9,589 nucleotides of DNA from Desulfatitalea sp. UBA4791. Its GTDB lineage: Bacteria > Desulfobacterota > Desulfobacteria > Desulfobacterales > Desulfosarcinaceae. Of this stretch, positions 1 to 6,472 are shown one piece after another. The stretch lies in NCBI GenBank assembly GCA_002402905.1, contig DHGT01000118.1, forward strand, positions 1 through 9,589, written 5' to 3'. Position 1 is the first letter of the stretch; the number at the start of each line of letters is the position of its first letter. The notes under the pieces are model-generated. The model had not been told where the DNA came from and made no database searches. It saw only the letters and a program-made list of their open reading frames with translations. Position numbers and translations under genes: made by a program.

Positions 1-1456
1 TAGCTGTGCGCGGCAGATCTTCAACGAAAATGAAGCGCGCCGGGCACATATACTCCGGGAGCAGATCGAGCATGTGATCGCGCAGTTCGCGCATCAATCC
101 CGCCCCTTGCCGCACATCGGGTGCCAGTAATACGAACGCGCCCGGTTTGACCAGTCCGCCCACCGATATCGCGGCGACGCCGCATTCGGCCACGGCCGGA
201 TGCCTATGCAGCGTATCCTCCACGCGTACCGGCGAAATCCATTGCCCGCCGGCCTTGATCATGTCGTCGCTGCGGCCGCGGTAGTAATAATACCCGTCCT
301 GCTCCACAAAAACATCTCCGGTGCGCACAAAACCGTCCGTCAACATGGTCGTCACGCTCTTTTCGGGCAGGTTCCAATAAAAGGGGGCCAAGGTGTCCCC
401 CTTGATCAACAGATGCCCCTCCACGCCCGGCGGCACGTCGTTGAGGTCGTCATCCACGATACGGGCGCTGAAGCCGGGGACGATCTGTCCGGTCGATCCG
501 GGCCGCACCCGTCCGGGTCGATTGCAAATATAGATACAGCACGCCTCGGTGGAACCGATCCCATCGATCAGCTCCAGGCCGGTGAGCCGTCGCCACTCTT
601 CGAAAATGGATTCCGGCAAGGCCTCGCCGGCCGAACAGCAAATCCGCATGGGGAACTTCATCTGATCGGCGCTGCACGAGAGAATCAATTGCATGTAGAT
701 GGTGGGAACCGAAAAAAAGACTGTCGGCCGATGCTGTTTGATAATCCTCAGAATCTCAGCCGGATCGGGCTTTCCCGGGTGAAGGACGGCCGATGCGCCG
801 AAAAAAAGCGGATAGACCAGGCTGTTGATCAATCCATACGCGAAAGACAATTTGCTGGCCGAAAAGATCACGTCCTGCTCGCTGAGGCCCAATATCTTCT
901 CGCCTACCCGGCGGGACGGCGCAATCAGGTCCGGGTGACGGTGGGGAATGCCTTTGGGCTGGCCCGTGGAACCGGAGCTGTAGAGCATGAAGGCGAAATC
1001 CTCGGCTGCGGGCGCGTAAGGCTGCCAACCGGCCGGCGGCTCCGATCCGGACGCGGCCAGGCCGCCCTCTGGTTCGCAGAGCATCTCATCCACCTTGCCG
1101 CTGGCGGCGGCACGCGGCGCGGACAGCGCCGGATGGGTGATCAGCAGACGGGCATCACTGTCTTTCAGGATATAGGCCACATCCGTCTCCTGCAGGGTCG
1201 TTCCGGCAGCGATGGCCACCACGCCGGCCATTATAGACCCTAAAAAGGCGGTGGGAAAGGCCGGCACATCCGGCAAGACGATCAAGACCCGTTCGCCGGG
1301 TCGTATGCCGCGCTGCTGCAACCCAAACGCGAACCGGCGGCACGCCGAATCCAGCTCGCGGTAGGTCATCGATTGCGCGCCACAGAAGTAGGCGATCTTG
1401 TCCGGGTGGCGCTCCAGGTTGGGTACGAGTAATGCGACGGCCGCGTTGTCGATCAT
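1..1456 (-). CDS. Benzoate-CoA ligase family acyl-CoA synthetase, partial (C-terminus beyond window edge)
   Basis: This adenylate-forming enzyme should activate an aromatic or related carboxylic acid with ATP and CoA in the cytoplasm. The frame is open for 485 codons from ATG 1456 to the left edge. Visible motifs are the phosphate-binding loop YSSGSTGQPKG (residues 159-169), IGSTE (300-304), RTGD (378-381) and the hinge GRSDDMIK (394-401). The stretches FAYGL, DGIGSTE, YWNLPEKS and GRSDDMIKAGGQWISP resemble the benzoate/4-hydroxybenzoate-CoA ligase family more than acetyl-CoA synthetases or long-chain ligases. Family members are usually about 510-530 residues, so roughly 30-45 are missing, including the region of the catalytic A10 lysine; the frame stops at DLPRTA, just before it. 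The start is fixed by GGAGG at 1467-1463, six bases upstream. The gene is divergent from the six-gene operon. Family assignment is firm; the actual substrate (benzoate, a hydroxybenzoate or another acid) cannot be read from the sequence. Confidence 0.9.
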   Translation of the reverse strand, partial: MIDNAAVALLVPNLERHPDKIAYFCGAQSMTYRELDSACRRFAFGLQQRGIRPGERVLIVLPDVPAFPTAFLGSIMAGVVAIAAGTTLQETDVAYILKDSDARLLITHPALSAPRAAASGKVDEMLCEPEGGLAASGSEPPAGWQPYAPAAEDFAFMLYSSGSTGQPKGIPHRHPDLIAPSRRVGEKILGLSEQDVIFSASKLSFAYGLINSLVYPLFFGASAVLHPGKPDPAEILRIIKQHRPTVFFSVPTIYMQLILSCSADQMKFPMRICCSAGEALPESIFEEWRRLTGLELIDGIGSTEACCIYICNRPGRVRPGSTGQIVPGFSARIVDDDLNDVPPGVEGHLLIKGDTLAPFYWNLPEKSVTTMLTDGFVRTGDVFVEQDGYYYYRGRSDDMIKAGGQWISPVRVEDTLHRHPAVAECGVAAISVGGLVKPGAFVLLAPDVRQGAGLMRELRDHMLDLLPEYMCPARFIFVEDLPRTA

Positions 1457-1483
1457 GGTGATCCTCCAACCTCTTGCTAAAGA

Positions 1484-1511
1484 CATATCAAATGGGTGAT
1501 CCGGATGTCGA
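1484..1511 (-). promoter_or_regulatory. Possible sigma-70-type promoter for the ligase gene
   Basis: Read on the minus strand, TCGACA (1511-1506) matches the -35 consensus at five of six positions. GATATG (1489-1484) is a poor -10 box 16 bases further on. Transcription would begin about 20 bases before the ligase ATG, just leaving room for its GGAGG. The weak -10 box keeps this tentative. Confidence 0.25.
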
Positions 1512-1611
1512 GACCGCCCGCCGATGATACCCGTTGACCTGTTGGATGCCGATCACCGAACGCAAGTCCATTGGAATCCGGGTCACACGGGTAGACACTA
1601 TCTTATTGGCG

Positions 1612-1641
1612 TTGACCGGGAAATCTTTAACCGGTGCTCAA
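1612..1641. repeat. Imperfect inverted repeat, candidate operator
   Basis: The left arm TTGACCGG (1612-1619) faces the right arm CCGGTGCTCAA (1631-1641), whose reverse complement is TTGAGCACCGG. The perfect core is ACCGG/CCGGT with an 11-base spacer rich in A and T. Its place in a divergent intergenic region would suit a regulator binding site, but the arms are short and could occur by chance. Confidence 0.25.
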
Positions 1642-1699
1642 TTTTTAACGCCCTTGGGTCACTTTTGAAGTAAACTTCGCGGGCATTCCAACCGATAAC

Positions 1700-3037
1700 A
1701 TGGCAATGGACACCATGACCCCCAAAAAGGAAAATCGATCGATTGTGATGAACATGCCCGTCGCCGAAGCGTTCATCCCCCTTGCGGCCGCATTCGTGAA
1801 CCAGGCGGCCCAGGGGTTGGGGCTCGATGAGGAAGGCGCCGATGCGCTCTCCCTGGCCACCGAAGAGGTCATCGCCTATCTTGCCCGGATGGCCCAAGTC
1901 GAGCAGGATGTCGACATCCGCTGTTCGGCCGGAAGTTGTTTCATCGAGACGAAGATATCTCTGCCGGTGCGGGAGTTGCAACTGCATGCCTTCAACATGA
2001 CGGCAACGGTGAATGCCGACGATGAAGCCGGCCTCGATCAGATGGAGCTGCTGATCGCCTCGCGCATGACCGACCGGTTTCACATCACCCGGTCGGCCGG
2101 CCAACGGCTGGTGCTCGCCCTGATCAAAGAGTTGCCATACCCGGAAATCAAAAGAGACACCCCGTCGCCGACGCCCGGAAAGTTAAGCCAATACACCTTG
2201 CAGGCCGCGGATGCGGCCTATGTGAAATGGTTCCTTCGCCTGGTGACCCAATATTATCCGGATGCCCTGTTCCCACTGGATTTTCGCTATCCAGGCAAAG
2301 TGGTGGACATGGCGGCCGGCGGGGACTACCAGATTGTAACCGCCAAGGGTCCGGCCGGCGAACTGGGCGGCGGGATCGCCTGGCGATGGGAAGGGCGCAA
2401 GACCGTCGAACTTTTTGGCCCCTATATTTTTCAGGAACACGGCGACCCGCAAATGGCCCGCGACCTCATGGACGGATGTATCGGGCATGTGGCGCGGACG
2501 TCGGCGCTGGCCCTGATCAACCGCATGCCCACGCCCGATCTTCCCGAAGGGTACCTGGAAGCGCTGGAGCCAAAACGCAACGACATCTCAGGTGATGATG
2601 GCAGTCCGGCCCGCGCCCGGTTCAGAATGATGGTCGAGGAGACGGGGGAAGTGGTGTGGGCCCATCCCGATGTGGTCGGTTTTCTGCAAAGCGAATACCG
2701 GCGCCTCGTGTTCCCGAGGGATATCCAGACAGCCGGTTCGGACGGCGAAGCCGATGAACCCTTCTCGGTACTCAGCGCCGAAATCGACCGGCGCCTCAGC
2801 GTCGCCACCCTGCGGCCGATCTGGCCCGGTGCGGACAACGCGAAGAACATGGCCGCCCATGTGGAACTGCTGGGCCGGGAAGCCATGGCGACGATCCTGT
2901 TCGAGATGGATCTGGGGCAACCCTGGCAGGCGGGTTTTACTCCCGGACTGATCGCCCTGGGATTTTTTCCCCGCATGATTCTGCCTCATGCCGGTTCGGC
3001 GGACCTTTTGATTTTCCAGTTGAGAACCGACGCATGA
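1700..3037 (+). CDS. RsbW/HATPase-like anti-sigma-type protein with long unassigned C-terminal region
   Basis: This 445-residue protein opens the operon. Residues about 13-147 have the layout of an RsbW/SpoIIAB-type (COG2172) domain: an initial strand, a helix AEAFIPLAAAFVNQAAQGLGL, the helix LSLATEEVIAYLARM (51-64) where the N-box falls, and a closing MELLIASRMTDRF...RLVLALIKEL (115-145). The N-box asparagine expected after the acidic pair is replaced, and no DxGxG or GxGLG glycine box is visible, so ATP binding is doubtful. Residues 160-445 are not firmly recognised; GGGIAWRWEGRKTVELFGPY (223-242) and the C-terminal GFFPRMILPHAGSADLLIFQ (421-440) look vaguely GNAT-like. No signal peptide or membrane segment is seen. 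No clear Shine-Dalgarno precedes ATG 1700, and ATG 1706 or 1715 are alternatives; starts at 1748 or later would remove the first strand. The stop overlaps the aminotransferase start. A regulatory role alongside the STAS gene at 9078 is inferred. Confidence 0.65.
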   Translation: MAMDTMTPKKENRSIVMNMPVAEAFIPLAAAFVNQAAQGLGLDEEGADALSLATEEVIAYLARMAQVEQDVDIRCSAGSCFIETKISLPVRELQLHAFNMTATVNADDEAGLDQMELLIASRMTDRFHITRSAGQRLVLALIKELPYPEIKRDTPSPTPGKLSQYTLQAADAAYVKWFLRLVTQYYPDALFPLDFRYPGKVVDMAAGGDYQIVTAKGPAGELGGGIAWRWEGRKTVELFGPYIFQEHGDPQMARDLMDGCIGHVARTSALALINRMPTPDLPEGYLEALEPKRNDISGDDGSPARARFRMMVEETGEVVWAHPDVVGFLQSEYRRLVFPRDIQTAGSDGEADEPFSVLSAEIDRRLSVATLRPIWPGADNAKNMAAHVELLGREAMATILFEMDLGQPWQAGFTPGLIALGFFPRMILPHAGSADLLIFQLRTDA

Positions 3038-4170
3038 CAATGAACGATGCCTGCATGAATAAAATGGCCATCGACCGGCTGGTTCCGGACCACATCAAGT
3101 GCTTCGAGGCCTATATCCCCAGCAAACCCGACGATGTGCTGATGAAAATGACGGGATGCAGCCGGCTCCTGCGTCTGAACAACAACGAGAACCCCCTGGG
3201 GCCGCCGCCGGCCGCCCGAAAGATCATCGAAACCTTTCCGCCGCCCCGGGCTTCGGTCTATCCCAGCGGCGACGCCTACCATCTGCGCTGCAAGCTGGCC
3301 GACAGGTTCGGCCTGCACCCGGACCAGTTCCTCGTGGGCAACGGCGCCAACGAGGTGATTGCCTTCGTGATCAAAGCTTTTTGCCAGGAAGGGGACAACA
3401 TCGTCACCGCAGACAAGACCTTTGCGGTGTACGAGTGGGTGGCCACCTTTTCCGGCTTCGAAGCCCGACTGGTGCCGTTGCAGGATTTCGCCTTCGACGA
3501 CGCGGGCATGCTGGCACGCATCGACGAACGCACCAAGATCCTGTTCGTCTGCAATCCCAACAATCCCACGGGCACCTACTGGAGCGAGGAACGGCTGCGC
3601 CGGTTTCTCGACCGCGTGGCCGGCCGCCAGATCGTGGTGGTGGACGAAGCCTACTGCGAATTCGTGGAGCAGCCGGATTTTCCGGACGGCCTGGGTCTCA
3701 TTGCCGAATATCCCAACCTGGTGGTCTTCCGGACCTTTTCTAAAATGTACGCCCTCGCCGGGCTGCGCATCGGGTATCTGGCCGGCGACCGCGACGTGGT
3801 GGATATCATCCGGCGCACCTGCGTGGTCTATTCGGTCAACGGCCTGGCCCAGGAGGCGGCGCTGAAGGCGCTCGACGACCACGAGCACATCCTGGCCACC
3901 CGGGCGCTGGTCCGCGACGCCAAGGCCATGTTGACCCGGGAACTGGACCATCTGGGCCTGACGCATGTCTCGGGCGAGGGGAACTTCCTCATGGTCCGTC
4001 TGCCCATGAGCGATACCCTGGCCTATCGCAAACTGATGACCCATGGGGTGATGGTGCGCAGCATGGCCGGGTTCCGATTTCCCAACTGGATCCGCATCAC
4101 CGTGGGTCTGCCCGATGCCATGCACGCCCTGGTGGAAGCATTGGCGGAGATGTTGCATCATGACCGATAA
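3034..4170 (+). CDS. HisC-type PLP-dependent aminotransferase
   Basis: This is a fold-type I, class I/II aminotransferase of the histidinol-phosphate aminotransferase branch, 378 residues, normal for the family. It would transfer an amino group between an amino acid or amino alcohol phosphate and 2-oxoglutarate in the cytoplasm. Visible features are NNNENPLGPPP (49-59), YPSGD (76-80), GNGANEVI (102-109), NPNNPTG (174-180), DEAY (204-207), the PLP lysine K237 in TFSKMYALAGLRIGY, and the C-terminal substrate-carboxylate arginine R354 in IRITVG. All key residues are present, so it should be active. ATG 3034 overlaps the preceding TGA by four bases; ATG 3040 is an alternative start. No other histidine-biosynthesis gene is nearby, and the gene lies directly before a molybdenum hydroxylase, so a specialised role on another substrate (an aromatic or imidazole amino acid, for instance) is more likely than housekeeping HisC. 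That role is inference. Confidence 0.9.
   Translation: MTMNDACMNKMAIDRLVPDHIKCFEAYIPSKPDDVLMKMTGCSRLLRLNNNENPLGPPPAARKIIETFPPPRASVYPSGDAYHLRCKLADRFGLHPDQFLVGNGANEVIAFVIKAFCQEGDNIVTADKTFAVYEWVATFSGFEARLVPLQDFAFDDAGMLARIDERTKILFVCNPNNPTGTYWSEERLRRFLDRVAGRQIVVVDEAYCEFVEQPDFPDGLGLIAEYPNLVVFRTFSKMYALAGLRIGYLAGDRDVVDIIRRTCVVYSVNGLAQEAALKALDDHEHILATRALVRDAKAMLTRELDHLGLTHVSGEGNFLMVRLPMSDTLAYRKLMTHGVMVRSMAGFRFPNWIRITVGLPDAMHALVEALAEMLHHDR
4146..4149 (+). promoter_or_regulatory. Ribosome binding site for the molybdopterin subunit
   Basis: GGAG lies ten bases before ATG 4160, inside the end of the aminotransferase gene. It favours this start over an in-frame ATG at 4115, whose 15 extra residues (rich in W, C and R) do not look like a xanthine dehydrogenase N-terminus. 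Confidence 0.55.
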
Positions 4171-6472
4171 GACGCGGGTATTTCAGGTCGGCGAGGCGAT
4201 GACGCGGCCCGATGCCCTGACCAAGGTGACCGGCACGGAAAAATACGCCGTGGACGGATACGCACCCGGCTTTATGTGGGCCGGCGTGAAGCGCGCCGGG
4301 GTCCCTCATGCGCGCCTCCGCGGCATTGCGACCCAGGCGGCGCGGGAGGTGCCCGGCGTGCAGGCCGTATTGACTGCAGCGGACGTGGGCGGCACCAACC
4401 GCCAGGGTGTGGTCCGCAAGGATCAGCCGGTACTGGCCGACGAACGGGTGCGCCATTGCGGCGACCCGGTGGCCCTGGTGGTGGCGGACAACCCGGCCGC
4501 CCTGGCCGCGGCCCTGGATCGAATCACCCTCGATCTGGAACCGCTCGAGGCAGTCTTCGATCCCGAAGCGGCCCTGGCGGCCGATGCGCCGCTAGTCCAT
4601 CCGGACCATGCCCAGGGCAATGCCTTGTTCTCAGCCCGGATCTGCACCGGCGATGGCGAGGCCGCCCTGGCCACGTGCGATGCGGTCGTGGAAGGCTGTT
4701 TCGAGGTGCCGCGCCAGGCGCATGCGTTTCTGGAAACCGAAAACGGGTGGGCCCTGGTCGGCGATGACGGCCGGATCGAAATCACCGTCTCCACCCAGAC
4801 CCCGTTTCGGGACCGCCTGGAGGTGGCCGAAGCCCTGGGGCTGGAAATGGATCGCATCCGCATCCAGGCGCCCTATTGCGGCGGCGCCTTCGGCGGCAAG
4901 GACGGCATCAACGTGCAGAGCCTGCTGGCCCTGGCCGCCTTGCGCTGCCCCGGACGTCCGGTCAAGATGTGGTGGCGCCGGGAAGAGAGTTTCCTGGCCG
5001 GGGTCAAGCGGCATCCGGCCCGGCTCTATTACCGGCTCGGCGCATCCGGCGACGGCGTGCTGCAGGCGCTTTCGGCGCGCATCTATTTCGATACCGGTCC
5101 ATACGATCATCTGGGCGGGGTCGTGGCGGCCCTTGGCCTCGAACATGCCGGCGGCCCCTACCGGATTCCCCACACGGATCTCCAGGCCTGGGCGGTCTAC
5201 ACCAACAATCCCATCTCCGGCGCTTTCCGCGGCTTCGGCGTGCCCCAGGTGGCCGCTGCCATGGAATCGATGATGGACATGCTGGCCCGAAAACTGGGGA
5301 TCTGTCCGCTGGCCTTGCGCGCGCAAAACGCCCTGGTCAGGGGCGACCGCTGCCCGGCGGGCGTGACGCGCCAGGGCACCATCGGCCTGTCGACCTGCCT
5401 GCAGACCGTGCAGCAGCATCGTCTCTGGCAATCGCGCCATGAATGGCGGGCCGCGGCCGGGCCCCACCGCCTGCGGGGCACGGGCATCGCCTGCGTTTCT
5501 CACGGCATGGGATACGGCCCCGTGGTGCCGGATGCCGCCACGGCCGGCATCGAGTTGATGGGCGACGGCCGCTTCCGCATCCTGGCGGGCGTAGTCGATA
5601 TGGGCCAAGGCAATGTGGCCACCTATCAGCAGATGGCCGGCGACATCCTCTCCCAGCCGTCGGAAAACTTCGTCCTGGTGCTGCCCGACACGGATCGCAC
5701 CTTTCCCAGCGGCTCGGCGACGGCCAGCCGAACCACCTACACCTTCGGCAACGCCCTGATACCGGCCGCCGAGGCCCTGAGAAAGCGGCTGCTGGCCCGG
5801 TCCGCCGACTTTTTGATGATCGCGGATCCATCCGAACTGGCCCTGATCCCCGGCGCGGTGCGTCACCTGCCGTCCGGGAAAGAGCTGCCCCTGGCCATGC
5901 TCGGTCGCGCGCTCAATGCCGCCGAACGCTTCGCGACCCATCACTACCGGGCCCCGGTGTCCAGGGAAAAGGGGACCGACGATGCCAACCTGCGGCTGCA
6001 CGGATTTCCGCACACGATCTTTTCCTATGCCGTGCACCTGGCCCGGGTGGAGGTGGACCGATTGACCGGGCAGGTGGCGGTGATCGACTATCTCACGGTG
6101 AGCGATTGCGGCCGGATCGTCAACCCCTGCCTCTTCGAAGGCCAGCAGGAAGGCGCCGTGGCCCAGGGCGTGGGATATGCCCTGTTCGAAGATGTCATTG
6201 CCCGCCAGGGCCGGCTGCAAACCAACGATCTGGCCACCTATATCCTGCCCACGGCCGCGGATGTGCCGGCCATGGAAACCATCGCGGTGCAGACGGCCGA
6301 ACAGAGCGGCCCCTTCGGTATGAAGGGCGCCGGCGAAATCGGCATCGATGCGCCCGCGCCGGCCATCGCCAATGCCGTGAGCGATGCCTGCGGCCGGCGC
6401 CTGTTCCGCTTCCCCCTGACCGCGGAACGCATTCTCACGGCCCTTTCGGAAAGTGGCACCCATGAAGATTGA
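4160..6472 (+). CDS. Xanthine dehydrogenase-family molybdopterin-binding (large) subunit
   Basis: This is the catalytic subunit (COG1529 type) of a molybdenum hydroxylase, 770 residues. The family inserts water-derived oxygen into aromatic heterocycles or aldehydes and passes the electrons to [2Fe-2S] clusters and FAD. The N-terminal a/b-hammerhead domain begins at RPDALTKVTGTEKY (16-29). Cofactor and active-site motifs are RQAHAFLE (185-192), GGAFGGKD (241-248), GAFRGFG (354-360, with the substrate-side arginine R357), DMGQG (480-484) and KGAGE (722-726), where E726 matches the catalytic base glutamate. By alignment to bovine xanthine oxidase, D248 replaces substrate-contacting Glu802. The full active-site set argues for a working enzyme. 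It overlaps the aminotransferase and the small subunit by 11 bases each. No signal peptide is seen, so it is probably cytoplasmic. No maturation gene (XdhC type) is in the window. Purine, nicotinate-like, other N-heterocycle or aldehyde substrates all remain possible. Confidence 0.95.
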   Translation: MTDKTRVFQVGEAMTRPDALTKVTGTEKYAVDGYAPGFMWAGVKRAGVPHARLRGIATQAAREVPGVQAVLTAADVGGTNRQGVVRKDQPVLADERVRHCGDPVALVVADNPAALAAALDRITLDLEPLEAVFDPEAALAADAPLVHPDHAQGNALFSARICTGDGEAALATCDAVVEGCFEVPRQAHAFLETENGWALVGDDGRIEITVSTQTPFRDRLEVAEALGLEMDRIRIQAPYCGGAFGGKDGINVQSLLALAALRCPGRPVKMWWRREESFLAGVKRHPARLYYRLGASGDGVLQALSARIYFDTGPYDHLGGVVAALGLEHAGGPYRIPHTDLQAWAVYTNNPISGAFRGFGVPQVAAAMESMMDMLARKLGICPLALRAQNALVRGDRCPAGVTRQGTIGLSTCLQTVQQHRLWQSRHEWRAAAGPHRLRGTGIACVSHGMGYGPVVPDAATAGIELMGDGRFRILAGVVDMGQGNVATYQQMAGDILSQPSENFVLVLPDTDRTFPSGSATASRTTYTFGNALIPAAEALRKRLLARSADFLMIADPSELALIPGAVRHLPSGKELPLAMLGRALNAAERFATHHYRAPVSREKGTDDANLRLHGFPHTIFSYAVHLARVEVDRLTGQVAVIDYLTVSDCGRIVNPCLFEGQQEGAVAQGVGYALFEDVIARQGRLQTNDLATYILPTAADVPAMETIAVQTAEQSGPFGMKGAGEIGIDAPAPAIANAVSDACGRRLFRFPLTAERILTALSESGTHED
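6448..6453 (+). promoter_or_regulatory. Ribosome binding site for the iron-sulfur/FAD subunit
   Basis: GGAAAG lies eight bases before ATG 6462. It favours this start over the in-frame GTG at 6453, and the resulting N-terminus MKIEFELNG is the usual one for the [2Fe-2S] domain. Confidence 0.6.

Larger units (their letters stand above)
1457..1699. promoter_or_regulatory. Divergent intergenic region between ligase and operon
   Basis: This 243-bp non-coding gap must hold the promoters of both the minus-strand ligase and the plus-strand operon. It has an AT-rich stretch around 1620-1650 and short repeated words: GTTGACC at 1533-1539 and 1611-1617, and GGGTCAC at 1580-1586 and 1656-1662. An imperfect inverted repeat (arms in 1612-1619 and 1631-1641) and a small one (GAAGT/ACTTC at 1667-1671 and 1674-1678) could be operator half-sites. 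No convincing -35/-10 pair or sigma-54 GG-N10-GC site was found for the plus-strand operon. The layout is certain; which elements function is inference. Confidence 0.6.

Noticed and set aside
200..1243. A 347-codon plus-strand frame opposite the ligase
   Set aside because: The minus strand has a continuous 485-codon frame with adenylate-forming-enzyme motifs; the plus frame has low-complexity composition and no family features.
2986..4161. A 391-codon minus-strand frame opposite the aminotransferase
   Set aside because: It is histidine- and glutamine-rich with no domain, and the plus strand encodes a complete aminotransferase with every catalytic residue.
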